IMG/VR virus record: IMGVR_UViG_3300042923_001008
Span: 1 to 44,603 of that record
Strand: one strand, 5' to 3'
From: a virus
Length of the DNA: 44,603 nucleotides
In this document: piece by piece, positions 6,168-14,231 of the stretch
Layout of the letters: each line of letters begins with the position of its first letter
Position numbering within the stretch: position 1 is the first letter of the stretch
Translations under genes and position numbers: made by a program
The notes under the pieces: model-generated
Seen by the model: the letters and a program-made list of their open reading frames with translations, nothing else
The model's database searches: none
What the model was told of the DNA's origin: nothing

Positions 6168-6893
6168 TTGAACGAACTAAAGATTTTTAACAACCAAGAA
6201 TTTGGAGAGGTAAGAGCAAGTGAAATAAACGGAGAATCATGGTTAGTTGGAAAAGATGTTGCTTCGGCACTAGGTTATTCCAATCCGAATGATGCATTAA
6301 TAAGACATGTTGATGATGAAGATAAAGCTGGTATCGTGATTCACGATGGCAGGCAAGAAAGAACTATGGTTTGTGTAAATGAAAGCGGTCTTTACTCTCT
6401 GATCCTTGGTTCCAAACTTCCAACAGCGAAAAAGTTTAAACACTGGGTGACATCTGAGGTGCTCCCGGCAATAAGAAAAACCGGAGCTTATAAGTTGCCA
6501 CTTTCAAAGAAAGATGAAATGAAGCTTTACCTGGAAGCTCTTGAAGAGCAGGACTTAAAGATTGAAGAAGTAAAAAAGGATCTGCAGGAATTTAAGCAAG
6601 ACCTTCCTGTTCTGGGAGTTGAATGCGACAAGATTACATTTGCAGTAAAGAAAAAAGGTATTGAATGTCTTGGCGGTAAAGAGTCAGCTGCTTATCAGGA
6701 CAAGTCTCTTAGAGGAAAAGTATATTCAGACATTCATGGTCAGGTTAAGCGTGAATTTGCAGTGACTACATATAAGGCTATAAAAAGAAGTCAGGTTGAA
6801 TTAGCAGTTAAAATAATCGGTGAATATAAAGTTCCATTCGCATTGAAAAATGAGATTGAGCAGTGCAATAACCAGATGTTTATTTCTGCATAG
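6168..6893 (+). CDS. Phage antirepressor, BRO-N plus ORF6C domains (241 aa)
   Basis: The N-terminal BRO domain (residues 5-110) carries WLVGKDVASALGYSNP, VDDEDKAG and KFKHWVTSEVLPAIRKTGAY. The C-terminal half (about 140-235) matches the ORF6C type, seen in IKRSQVELAVKIIGEY. Such proteins antagonise the lysogeny repressor or bind DNA in early phage control. The start is TTG at 6168 behind GAGGAGG. Small hairpins upstream at 6064-6145 may control it. Neither repressor here shows a self-cleavage domain, so an antirepressor is a plausible induction route, though the target is not visible from sequence. Confidence 0.92.
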   Translation: MNELKIFNNQEFGEVRASEINGESWLVGKDVASALGYSNPNDALIRHVDDEDKAGIVIHDGRQERTMVCVNESGLYSLILGSKLPTAKKFKHWVTSEVLPAIRKTGAYKLPLSKKDEMKLYLEALEEQDLKIEEVKKDLQEFKQDLPVLGVECDKITFAVKKKGIECLGGKESAAYQDKSLRGKVYSDIHGQVKREFAVTTYKAIKRSQVELAVKIIGEYKVPFALKNEIEQCNNQMFISA

Positions 6894-6905
6894 GAGGGAA
6901 TAGCT

Positions 6906-7202
6906 ATGAATAAGATTTTGGAATTTCCGGCAACAATGGAAGTAAACATCAACGATATTGTTGATGAAGAAATTTGTGAAAATGAAGAATGTTCATTGAA
7001 AGTAGAAAGAACAGAGGAAGTTTTAAGTAGCATTTATGAAGTTAGTGATCTTATAAAATCCTTACCACTTCCTACCGAAGACAACAACAATCTGATTCAC
7101 AAACTTTCTGGACTTATATTAAAAGCGGAGCATGATGCATTCAATCAAGGGTTCAGTTTCGGTGTTGAAGTAGCAAAGTACATGGAGGTAGAAGAAATAT
7201 GA
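6906..7202 (+). CDS. Acidic phage protein (98 aa)
   Basis: Start at ATG 6906 behind GAGGGAA. A strongly acidic protein with ENEECSLKVERTEEV and a predicted helical C-terminus ending near GFSFGVEVAKYM, which is typical of small early phage proteins. No family is assigned. It ends in ATGA with the next gene, so the two are coupled. Confidence 0.75.
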   Translation: MNKILEFPATMEVNINDIVDEEICENEECSLKVERTEEVLSSIYEVSDLIKSLPLPTEDNNNLIHKLSGLILKAEHDAFNQGFSFGVEVAKYMEVEEI

Positions 7203-7711
7203 GAAAGAAAAGAATTTCATTGATAATACCTCTTGCATTAAGTTTGTTGTTAAACCTGATTTATGGAATTGATGGAGCTGCACATGTTAATGCATATGAA
7301 CAGAAAATTGAGAGACAAGCAGCTCAGCTAAAAGATAAGCAGGAACAGATTGAAGTGCTTGAAATTATACTGGAACATCAAGAAGAACCTGTGACAAAAG
7401 AAACATATGCCGGTGAATTCACTGTTACATATTACTGCAGCTGCACTGAATGTTGTGGCAAGACTGACGGAATTACTGCTTCAGGAACATTTGCTCAGGA
7501 AGGTACAACAGTTGCTGCAGATTGGTCCATGCTTCCACCAGGAACAGAAATATTCATAGAAGGCATATGTTTTAGAACTGTTGAAGATAAAGGAGGTGCA
7601 ATTAAAGGTAACAGATTAGATGTTTTTATGGACAGCCATGATGCAGCATTAGAAGCCGGAATAGGACAGGCTAAAGTTTATATCATAGGAGGAAATGATG
7701 AGGAAGTTTAG
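7199..7711 (+). CDS. Membrane-anchored 3D-domain protein (170 aa)
   Basis: An N-terminal hydrophobic helix (residues 6-24) acts as signal or anchor. A coiled coil (about 35-62) precedes a 3D domain (about 70-165) with FTVTYYCSC, GITASGT, DWSMLPPGT and NRLDVFMDSHDAAL. The last motif holds the three aspartates that name the domain. The fold is a double-psi beta barrel found in lytic transglycosylase-like and Rpf-like proteins, so it probably acts on peptidoglycan outside the membrane. An exported cell-wall protein in the early, not late, operon is notable. It may remodel the envelope early or affect superinfection. Start ATG 7199 overlaps the previous stop. Confidence 0.88.
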   Translation: MRKKRISLIIPLALSLLLNLIYGIDGAAHVNAYEQKIERQAAQLKDKQEQIEVLEIILEHQEEPVTKETYAGEFTVTYYCSCTECCGKTDGITASGTFAQEGTTVAADWSMLPPGTEIFIEGICFRTVEDKGGAIKGNRLDVFMDSHDAALEAGIGQAKVYIIGGNDEEV

Positions 7712-7862
7712 AGTTTTTATCACAAAAGACATTTACAGCTTCAGCAAGGACATAACAGCAAAGAACCAAAAACAAGCTATATTCAGAACAAGACAAGCAT
7801 ACAGACAGGACAACAATGAAAAAGCAGACTGGGAAATGCGTGCAGTAGAATTGAGGTGCTAA
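7695..7862 (+). CDS. Small basic phage protein (55 aa)
   Basis: Begins inside the end of the 3D-domain gene behind TAGGAGG, with ATG 7695 or the adjacent ATG 7698. The protein starts MMRKFRVFITKDIYSF, is rich in Lys, Arg and Gln, and ends VELRC. The family is unknown. It abuts the next start directly (TAAATG), supporting an operon of small early genes. Confidence 0.65.
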   Translation: MMRKFRVFITKDIYSFSKDITAKNQKQAIFRTRQAYRQDNNEKADWEMRAVELRC

Positions 7863-8009
7863 ATGGAGCCATATTATGATCTTCACAATATTATAAGCCT
7901 CAAGGATTGTAAGCAGCATATAAGTTTTAGAGAATATGTAACTGCAATTACTAGCAAAAGGCGCAAGTCAAAAACAATCAAGAGAAACAAAGGTAAAAAA
8001 AGGAGGTAA
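7863..8009 (+). CDS. Small basic phage protein (48 aa)
   Basis: ATG immediately follows the previous stop, and the stop overlaps the AGGAGG of the next gene. The C-terminal third is almost all Lys and Arg (from SKRRKSK onward), suggesting nucleic-acid binding. No family is recognised. Support is mainly tight packing without gaps between neighbours. Confidence 0.55.
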   Translation: MEPYYDLHNIISLKDCKQHISFREYVTAITSKRRKSKTIKRNKGKKRR

Positions 8010-8013
8010 TTAA

Positions 8014-8394
8014 ATGTTTGAAGATACAAAGGTTACTCTTTCACTTGAAGATTTTGACAGCTTAAGGCAGTACAAAAGAGAGTATGAACAGTTGGCCATG
8101 CAAATATCAAAGTGTGTAAAGTTTGATTTTGAAGCATATGAACAGAAACTACTTGAAATCAGTAAATGCAGTTTGTTAAAAGAAAATGAAATTATTATAG
8201 CAGAAGAAGCAGCCATGGAATTTGCAAAGATAACCGTGAACTTAAATGAACTTGAAAAGGTAATATTGAACAACTGCATTGAGGACAAAACAGGAAATGA
8301 CATTGAGTTGTTTGATACATTACCTGATCCAGAGGTTAAGTACGTGTATGTAGGAGGTGGTTTTTGTGAGGAACACTCTCGGAGATCTAAATAA
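8014..8394 (+). CDS. Phage hypothetical protein (126 aa)
   Basis: Start at ATG 8014 just after AAAGGAGG. A helical, acidic protein with a LSLEDFDSLRQYKREYEQL start typical of coiled-coil early phage proteins, and a glycine-rich tail (VYVGGGF). No catalytic motif is seen. The end overlaps the next start by 29 bases. Confidence 0.75.
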   Translation: MFEDTKVTLSLEDFDSLRQYKREYEQLAMQISKCVKFDFEAYEQKLLEISKCSLLKENEIIIAEEAAMEFAKITVNLNELEKVILNNCIEDKTGNDIELFDTLPDPEVKYVYVGGGFCEEHSRRSK

Positions 8395-8596
8395 TCATCT
8401 GTTTGCTCAACTTGAAAGACTAAATGATGAAGATTTAAAAGGCGAAGCTCTAAAAGAGGAAATGGAAAGAGCAAAGTCAATAGGTTATGTAGCAAAGCAG
8501 ATCATAGATAATGCATCGCTTGTTTTAGAAGCTCAAAAGATGATGGATGATAAAATGAATGCAGATTTAAAACTACCAAAAATGCTGGAGGGATAA
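8366..8596 (+). CDS. Conserved small phage protein (76 aa)
   Basis: GTG 8366 is chosen because AGGAGGTGG lies at 8352-8360. The protein begins MRNTLGDLNNHLFAQLERL and continues as charged helices. Proteins with this start are common in the early or replication region of Firmicute phages and are usually left unnamed. They are often next to an HNH gene, as here. No function is claimed. Confidence 0.75.
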   Translation: MRNTLGDLNNHLFAQLERLNDEDLKGEALKEEMERAKSIGYVAKQIIDNASLVLEAQKMMDDKMNADLKLPKMLEG

Positions 8597-9223
8597 ATGA
8601 ATTGCAAGTATTTTCAGGAGCATGTTGACTTTTTAAAAGAAAACATCGTTGGTGCAAGCTTCAAGGAATTAACAGAAATGTTTAATAAAAGGTTTGGCAT
8701 GGAATTGAAAACATCCTCACTTATTTCACTAGCAGATAGACACGGATTGCATAATGGAAGAAATACAGCGTTTAAGACAGGTTGGGAACCAACGCAATTC
8801 AAGAAAGGTCAAATAGCTTGGAATAAAGGAAAAAAGAAATCGTGGAAAGGTGGCGAAGAAACTCAATTTAAAGTAGGTCATAGGCCTCACAACTGGGTGC
8901 CAATTGGATCAGAGCGAATAACTAAAGATGGTTATATCCAAATTAAAATTCAGGAAGGTAAATTTCAGAAAAACTGGAAAGGCAAGCACATATTAATTTG
9001 GGAAGAGCATAACGGTCCAGTACCAGAAGGACATAATGTCATATTTGGAGATGGAGACAGGCGAAATTTTGATTTAAATAACTTGATCCTTGTTTCAAAA
9101 AAACAAATGTTAGGACTGAACAGGAACAACTTAATTCAAAATGATGCAGAACTAACTCGTATAGGAATTGTAATAGCTGATTTGAACTATAAAGTAAGCG
9201 AAAGAAGGAAAAAATCAAAATGA
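8597..9223 (+). CDS. HNH endonuclease (208 aa)
   Basis: N-terminal HTH-like segment (about 15-55: SFKELTEMFNKRFGMELKTS) followed by glycine/lysine-rich repeats (FKKGQIAWNKGK). An HNH fold lies at about 105-170 with HILIWEEHNGPVPEGHNV, DGDRRNFDLNNL and the usual ending LILVSKKQ. This is the HNH_3 type often found as free-standing homing nucleases in phage genomes. It is joined end to end with its neighbours (TAA ATG, then ATGA), so if it was an invader it is now embedded in the operon. Its DNA target is unknown. Confidence 0.9.
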   Translation: MNCKYFQEHVDFLKENIVGASFKELTEMFNKRFGMELKTSSLISLADRHGLHNGRNTAFKTGWEPTQFKKGQIAWNKGKKKSWKGGEETQFKVGHRPHNWVPIGSERITKDGYIQIKIQEGKFQKNWKGKHILIWEEHNGPVPEGHNVIFGDGDRRNFDLNNLILVSKKQMLGLNRNNLIQNDAELTRIGIVIADLNYKVSERRKKSK

Positions 9224-10209
9224 GAATAGGATTAATAGATATTGACGGCAAACTTCCGAACTTGGCTCTGATGAAGATAAGCAGCTTTTACAAAGCAAAT
9301 GGGTGCAGTGTTGAATTTGTGCAATCCGGTAATGATTACGATAGGATTTTCGCAAGTGCAATTTTCACCAGATCATACTGCGATTGTTTAAAGTTAAAGG
9401 ATTACTACGGAGAAAAAATTGAAATTGGCGGCACTGGATGGGACATAAAAAAAGAATTGCCGGATGTAATTGAAAGTATGAAACCTGACTATGATTTATA
9501 CAAAGTTTCAGACATAGCTCCAAGAATGAAAGGAATAATGACCAAAGTTCGCAAGCTAGAAAAGGCTGAAGAGATAATAAATGCTGGTATGGGTTTTACA
9601 AGTAGAGGTTGCATTAGAAATTGTGGCTTTTGCTTCGTGCCAACTAAGGAAGGAAGTTTCAGAGACATTGCAGAAATAAAGGATTTAATCAATCCAAGGT
9701 CGAATGTGCTGATACTTCATGATAATAACTTAACTGCAGATCCATATTGCATTGACAAGCTGCACGAAATTAGAGACAGAAATCTCATTGTAGATATAAA
9801 TCAAGGCTGTGACGTGCGATTAATGAATGAAGATATCGCAAAAGCTTTATCTGAAGTAAAGCATTTAAGGTCAATACATTATGCATGGGACCTGATGGGA
9901 TTTGAAGACCAAGTATTAAAAGGTATAAAAACTCTATCAAAACATATTAAAACTTATAATCATATGTGCTTTATGTTAGTTGGTTTCAACACTACTTTTG
10001 AAGAAGATATGTATAGGTTTAGAAAGTTGGATGAATTAGGTATCAGGCCATACGTAATGAAATATAACGAAAAAAACGATGACGAAAGGCTTAATAAATT
10101 TACCAGATGGATTGATTCAATGATTTACAAAACAGTGCCTGATTTTGAAAAATACGAGCCATGGAAGAAAATTAAGGACAGTTACAATAGTCAGATAAGT
10201 TTATTTTAG
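9220..10209 (+). CDS. Radical SAM protein with B12-binding-like N-terminus (329 aa)
   Basis: The cluster motif C-x3-C-x2-C is present as GCIRNCGFC (about residues 131-139) in a classical radical SAM barrel. A C-terminal MLVGFNTTFEEDMYRF and later strands complete it. The first roughly 100 residues resemble a cobalamin-binding/Rossmann-like domain (start IGLIDIDGKLPNLALMKIS, then a GG.GWD motif), as in the methylthiotransferase-like architecture, but lacking its TRAM domain. It would use SAM and an iron-sulfur cluster to make a substrate radical. The substrate is unknown. It overlaps the HNH gene by 4 bases and is followed by a zinc-ribbon mini-protein. A role in nucleotide or host-RNA modification is a guess. 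Confidence 0.88.
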   Translation: MRIGLIDIDGKLPNLALMKISSFYKANGCSVEFVQSGNDYDRIFASAIFTRSYCDCLKLKDYYGEKIEIGGTGWDIKKELPDVIESMKPDYDLYKVSDIAPRMKGIMTKVRKLEKAEEIINAGMGFTSRGCIRNCGFCFVPTKEGSFRDIAEIKDLINPRSNVLILHDNNLTADPYCIDKLHEIRDRNLIVDINQGCDVRLMNEDIAKALSEVKHLRSIHYAWDLMGFEDQVLKGIKTLSKHIKTYNHMCFMLVGFNTTFEEDMYRFRKLDELGIRPYVMKYNEKNDDERLNKFTRWIDSMIYKTVPDFEKYEPWKKIKDSYNSQISLF

Positions 10210-10217
10210 GAGGTTGT

Positions 10218-10352
10218 ATGAACCTTAAGTGCATTGAATGCCGGGAACTTTGGCAGATAAGTGTAAAGAAGCTTAATAAAAAGAATTACTTATGTCCAAA
10301 GTGTACAAAAAAGAAAAAGACCGCCCTGCGCCAACAGAAGCGATCCGCATAA
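10218..10352 (+). CDS. Zinc-ribbon mini-protein (44 aa)
   Basis: Starts at ATG 10218 behind AGGAGG. Two CxxC knuckles, CIEC at residues 5-8 and CPKC at about 26-29, form a likely zinc ribbon, followed by a Lys/Arg tail. It may bind nucleic acid or act as an adaptor. It directly follows the radical SAM gene and shares its direction. No family name is known to me. Confidence 0.7.
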   Translation: MNLKCIECRELWQISVKKLNKKNYLCPKCTKKKKTALRQQKRSA

Positions 10353-10554
10353 AAAATTTAATTCAACTAAAGCATATCAGAAAAATTCATGAAATACAAG
10401 GAGTAAATATGATTTTTGATAGCAGCTAAAGTGTAATGAAAAGTTAATACTCAACATTCAGGATTTTGATTTTAAATACATAAAATCATTACCCTTTATT
10501 AAAAGCACTCAAAATTCAATAAAAAATAAATATTTATACAAGAAAGGATAAATC

Positions 10555-10929
10555 ATGAGCGATGAAAAAGAGAAGAGCATTCTGGATATGGTCCAGGGTG
10601 GTGTAACAGAGATCATAAACGAGAATGTTGCGGAGATTTTGTTGAATATCAAAAATCCGAACACTGATCTGAAAAAGAGGGAGCTGGTAATAAAAGTAAG
10701 TCTTACCCCTGCAGATGACAGACGAAAGAAAATTAATGTCACCTACAATACAAGTCCTAAGTTAAGACCTATTAACCCAATTGCAACAAGCATATATGCA
10801 GCTTCAGATGAAAACGGACAAATGACAGCGGTGGAACTAATGGAAGACATTCCAGGACAAATGAAAATTGATGGAGCAGTAGCTCCGCAACCGGTAGTAA
10901 TAAATTTTCCAAAAATAAAATTAAACTAA
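10555..10929 (+). CDS. Phage 'replication terminator'-type protein (124 aa)
   Basis: It resembles the short phage protein usually annotated as replication terminator: an acidic start, then VAEILLNIKNPNTDLKKRELVIKVSLTP and ending in a VVINFPKIKLN strand. The name is historical and the function unproven. The start follows AGAAAGGA. It stands just upstream of a DUF2303-like gene and the replication initiator, the usual position in such phages. A roughly 200-base gap before it (10353-10554) holds no credible gene; it is AT-rich and may contain a promoter that I cannot fix. Confidence 0.75.
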   Translation: MSDEKEKSILDMVQGGVTEIINENVAEILLNIKNPNTDLKKRELVIKVSLTPADDRRKKINVTYNTSPKLRPINPIATSIYAASDENGQMTAVELMEDIPGQMKIDGAVAPQPVVINFPKIKLN

Positions 10930-10946
10930 AAAATATAAAGGAGAAC

Positions 10947-11690
10947 ATGGAAATGGAAGGATTAAGACAAGCTATTGAAAAAATCGAGGACCTTGTAAGA
11001 GATTCAGAAGCAAAAGTAATTGAAATTAACGGAGAAACTTATTCCACAAGGCTGCTGACAGAAGTGCCAAAGGTATATTATAGGCCAGGTGAAGTTAATT
11101 TGAATACACTCGACAGTTTAGTTGACATGATTAAGGTTGAGCTTCATAAAGCAACGGTACCTCTGTTCGTTAAAGTAACAAGTCCTGAATGCGTTTCAGC
11201 ATTTACGACTTATCACGAAAATGAGGACTGCTCAAGAGATTATATGTATATTGCAAGAGCAGAGCTGCCAAGAGTTGACCTTAACAAATTTATTGAGCAC
11301 GAAGATTTCATGATTGCACTAAGAAGCAAATTTATTGAAAGTGAAGATATCAGTTATCTGCTCACACTCCTGGCTTCAATAACAGACAAAAATTCTGTTG
11401 AAAGCAATGACGATGGAATAAGTCAATCCGTACAAGCAAAAAAAGGTGTGGTAATGGTTCAAACAGTAAACACCAAACCAAGAGTGACACTACAGCCATA
11501 CAGAACATTCTTGGAAGTTGAACAGCCGGCAAGTGAATTCTTACTCAGACTCAAAGAAGGCGGTTACGTAGCACTCTTTGAAGCTGATGGAGGAGCATGG
11601 AGGCTTGCAGCAAAGAAATCCATTAAAGAATATTTGACAAAGGCATTGTCAAGTGAAATAGAAGCAGGCATCGTAGTTGTAATTGCATAA
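10947..11690 (+). CDS. DUF2303-like phage protein (247 aa)
   Basis: Length, order and motifs suit the DUF2303 family of phage early proteins: an N-terminal YSTRLLTEVP, a central TLDSLVDMIKVE, and a C-terminal VTLQPYRTFLEVEQPASEFLLRL. These proteins sit next to replication genes and their role is not established. Start at ATG 10947 behind AAAGGAG. The assignment to the domain family is by pattern memory, so treat it as probable. Confidence 0.65.
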   Translation: MEMEGLRQAIEKIEDLVRDSEAKVIEINGETYSTRLLTEVPKVYYRPGEVNLNTLDSLVDMIKVELHKATVPLFVKVTSPECVSAFTTYHENEDCSRDYMYIARAELPRVDLNKFIEHEDFMIALRSKFIESEDISYLLTLLASITDKNSVESNDDGISQSVQAKKGVVMVQTVNTKPRVTLQPYRTFLEVEQPASEFLLRLKEGGYVALFEADGGAWRLAAKKSIKEYLTKALSSEIEAGIVVVIA

Positions 11691-11694
11691 TAAT

Positions 11695-11716
11695 AGGGGG
11701 ATTTATTCCCCCTTTC
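11695..11716 (+). terminator. Short GC hairpin, weak terminator or processing site
   Basis: AGGGGGA (11695-11701) pairs with TCCCCCT (11707-11713) around a 5-base loop, followed by only TT. It falls between the DUF2303-like gene and the replication initiator. It could partly end or stabilise the transcript. Confidence 0.45.
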
Positions 11717-11732
11717 GAAAGAAGGTGGGTGC

Positions 11733-12461
11733 ATGGAAGAGATAAACAAAAGCTATTATGCAATAATTCCGGCAAATATCAGATATGACGAAAGTATAGT
11801 ACCTAACGCTAAACTCCTTTATGGCGAAATAACTGCACTTAGTAATGAAAAGGGGTATTGCTGGGCTAGCAATAATTACTTTGCTGACTTGTATAAAGTA
11901 AGTAAAGTATCAATCTCCAAATGGGTTAATCAGTTAGTTGAAAAAGGGTATCTAAGTTCAACGATAATTTACAAAGAGGGTAGTAAAGAAATCTTATATA
12001 GGTATTTAAGAATAGTTAATGACCCTATTAAAGAAAACTTTAATACCCCTATACAAGAAAAGTTAAAAGATAATAATACATTATCTAATAATACATTTAA
12101 TAAAGATATAGATAGTCCATCTGACGATGAACCGGAAGACCCTAAGATTGATAAAAATCAGGCAGTTGTTGATTTATACAAGAATACATGTACAAATCTT
12201 GCAAAGGTGGCAAAACTGACTAGCAAAAGAAGAACGGCAATAAATAAGCTTCTGAAAGAAATGTCCCTTGAAGAAATAGAAAAAGCATTCAAGATAATCA
12301 ACTATTCTGAATTTTGTAAGGGAGTCAATGAGAGAGGCTGGAAAGCAGATTTTGATTTTTGTATCAGGCCGGATAAGCTTACCAATGCTCTGGAAGGTAA
12401 ATACAGCGGTACAGTTAAAAACTCATCACAGAACAAAACACAACAAAGCAGATATCTATAG
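11733..12461 (+). CDS. Phage replication initiator (HTH_36 plus DnaD-like C-terminus, 242 aa)
   Basis: The winged-helix domain is at residues 5-95: YYAIIPANIRYDESIVPNAK, LSNEKGYCWASNNYFA, VSKVSISKWVNQLVEKGYL. This is the HTH_36 signature of phage replisome organisers. A low-complexity linker rich in Asn follows, then a C-terminal helical domain ending in GWKADFDFCIRPDKL, the motif typical of these initiators. It would bind the phage origin, often located inside its own gene, and help load the helicase encoded next. A pair of 12-base direct repeats lies in the linker-coding DNA. Confidence 0.88.
   Translation: MEEINKSYYAIIPANIRYDESIVPNAKLLYGEITALSNEKGYCWASNNYFADLYKVSKVSISKWVNQLVEKGYLSSTIIYKEGSKEILYRYLRIVNDPIKENFNTPIQEKLKDNNTLSNNTFNKDIDSPSDDEPEDPKIDKNQAVVDLYKNTCTNLAKVAKLTSKRRTAINKLLKEMSLEEIEKAFKIINYSEFCKGVNERGWKADFDFCIRPDKLTNALEGKYSGTVKNSSQNKTQQSRYL
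12071..12097. repeat. Direct repeats in the initiator gene, candidate origin element
   Basis: TAATAATACATT occurs at 12071-12082 and 12086-12097, 15 bases apart, inside a very AT-rich stretch coding for the initiator linker. Phage initiators often bind iterons in this part of their own gene, next to an AT-rich unwinding region. Only two copies are seen, so this is suggestive only. Confidence 0.4.
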
Positions 12462-12471
12462 GAGGTTTAAA

Positions 12472-13683
12472 TTGGAAGATATACAAAAAGTTTTACTGTC
12501 AATAATATTAGTTTACCCACAAGAAAGACACTTGATTTTCAAAGGGCTAAGCGAAAAGCATTTCTCAGGACAATACAGAACGGTGTTCAAAGAGTGTGTA
12601 AAACTCTATCAGTCAAATAAAGAGATAGATCCTGTTGTCATAGTGGCTGATTTAGGGAATGAATATATGAATTTGGTTGTCATGCTATCTGATGTGTCTC
12701 TTATAAATAAGCCAAACACAGACGAATACATAAGTTTACTGAAAAACGCTTATAACAAAAGACAAGCAATGACTAAGACAAAAGAATTGATATTGAAAAT
12801 TGAAAAAGATGAATTGAATAATCAGGAAATTCAGGATGCTTATTTAGAAATATGCAAGCTCTTTAACGAAGAAGAGAAGGTAAGAAAAATAAACATAGTG
12901 CAAGGTTTCAGTGAGCTGCTTGATGATCTAGAAAGCAAGACTGAGTATATAAAGACATGGTTTAAGAAGTTGGACAAGTATGTTCTCATTGACAGAGGCG
13001 ATTACATAATAATTGGAGGTCGTCCAAGCTCCGGGAAAACAACTATTGCTATTAACATGATGATGAATATGGCTGCAGAGTATAATGTTGATTTTTTCAG
13101 CTTAGAAACAAATGCATTGAAGGTGTTTAGAAAGATTGCTGCAAGTACTGCAAAAATCAGTATTAATAAAATTCAAAATAAAAATATGCTTGATGATGAT
13201 TACAGAAATCTATTAGCTACAGCAAACAGTGTAACAGGCTACAAATTGAATGTCATTGAAGCTGCCGGCATGAGTGTCCAGGACATAACTTCAATTGCTC
13301 TGCAAGACAAGGCAGACATAATAGTTATTGATTATCTGCAATTGCTTTCGGCCCAAGGAAAAAGCTTATATGAGCAAACATCAAATATCTCTAAGGATTT
13401 ACACATATTTGCACAAAAAGAAAAAGTAACTGTCATTGCTCTGGCTCAGCTGAAAAGAACTGACAGAAAAGAACCTACAATGAGCGATTTGAGAGAGTCC
13501 GGACAGATAGAGCAAGATGCTGATGTCATATTGTTGATGCACAACCCTGCAGAAATCGAAAATGAGGATCTAAACAAACAATTCCGTGATTGCATTATTG
13601 CAAAGAACAAGACAGGCATGACCGGAAAAATCAAATTTGATTTTCATGGTGTAACTCAGACCTTCCAGGAGGCTTATCAATGA
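12472..13683 (+). CDS. dnaB: DnaB-like replicative helicase (403 aa)
   Basis: The start is TTG 12472 behind ATAGGAGG; a longer frame to 12328 overlaps the initiator without a ribosome site. The N-terminal helical DnaB_N domain covers about 1-110. The RecA-like ATPase has Walker A GGRPSSGKTT (about 180), a SLE motif, Walker B IIVIDYLQLL (about 285) and the motif LRESGQIEQDADVIL, as in DnaB. It unwinds DNA ahead of the phage replisome. A little shorter than bacterial DnaB (about 450), it has all motifs. It ends in ATGA with the next gene. Confidence 0.95.
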   Translation: MEDIQKVLLSIILVYPQERHLIFKGLSEKHFSGQYRTVFKECVKLYQSNKEIDPVVIVADLGNEYMNLVVMLSDVSLINKPNTDEYISLLKNAYNKRQAMTKTKELILKIEKDELNNQEIQDAYLEICKLFNEEEKVRKINIVQGFSELLDDLESKTEYIKTWFKKLDKYVLIDRGDYIIIGGRPSSGKTTIAINMMMNMAAEYNVDFFSLETNALKVFRKIAASTAKISINKIQNKNMLDDDYRNLLATANSVTGYKLNVIEAAGMSVQDITSIALQDKADIIVIDYLQLLSAQGKSLYEQTSNISKDLHIFAQKEKVTVIALAQLKRTDRKEPTMSDLRESGQIEQDADVILLMHNPAEIENEDLNKQFRDCIIAKNKTGMTGKIKFDFHGVTQTFQEAYQ

Positions 13684-13853
13684 AAAAATCAACTTGTAAA
13701 GATTGCAATGAAAGGTATCTTGGATGCCATGACAGTTGTGAAAAATATCAAGCCTTTAAAGCACAGTGCAGATCAGTGAATAATAAAGAGCGTGAAGATA
13801 GATGCAACAGTGTCGGCTGGGATGGATACATGAAAGTTAAAAAAATGATTTAA
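13680..13853 (+). CDS. Small cysteine-rich zinc-finger protein (57 aa)
   Basis: ATG overlaps the helicase stop. The sequence has CKDCNERYLGCHDSCEKY, the cysteine/histidine pattern of a short family found just after replication genes in many clostridial phages. It probably binds zinc. Its function is unknown. The packing (4-base overlap upstream, AAGGAGG of the next gene at its stop) supports it as a gene. Confidence 0.75.
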   Translation: MKKSTCKDCNERYLGCHDSCEKYQAFKAQCRSVNNKEREDRCNSVGWDGYMKVKKMI

Positions 13854-13865
13854 GGAGGTTGAAAG

Positions 13866-14231
13866 GTGAAAAATCCTTATCATTTCAACAATAAAAAAGA
13901 ATTCAATGAAGCAGCTAATAAGAAGTTTAAGCCTTTACTGAATGCAGAAATAGAGAAATATCACAAAATTTATGATGATGAGATTGAAAAAATAAGACAG
14001 CAATCAGAAGGCAACGCAACTAAAAGAGCAATAACGCTTCTTCTGCCGGTTATGAGTACAAGCCTATATGAAACACTTCATATAGGCGAAGAAAAGCAGG
14101 AGAAAGTGATCCAGCGCTTAGCTGAAATCATGATGGAATGCACAAATGAAAACATCTATGAGTGGCCTGAGTATAAAGAATTCTGCGAGAAAAAAGGATT
14201 GAAGTATTTTGAGATGGAGGTTGAAAAATGA
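13866..14231 (+). CDS. Phage hypothetical protein (121 aa)
   Basis: GTG start at 13866 after AAGGAGG. A helical, charged protein starting MKNPYHFNNKKEFNEAANKK, with a KRAITLLLPVMSTSLYETL helix in the middle. No known motif. It overlaps the next gene by 4 bases (ATGA). Conserved phage proteins of this size occur here, but I cannot name a function. Confidence 0.75.
   Translation: MKNPYHFNNKKEFNEAANKKFKPLLNAEIEKYHKIYDDEIEKIRQQSEGNATKRAITLLLPVMSTSLYETLHIGEEKQEKVIQRLAEIMMECTNENIYEWPEYKEFCEKKGLKYFEMEVEK

Noticed and set aside
8010-8495. A 161-residue frame on the minus strand opposite small early genes
   Set aside because: It lies antisense to two better-supported genes with ribosome sites and has no start signal of its own.
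12328-12471. A longer helicase starting inside the initiator gene
   Set aside because: There is no ribosome site for it and the extra residues do not look like DnaB; TTG 12472 follows a strong AGGAGG.
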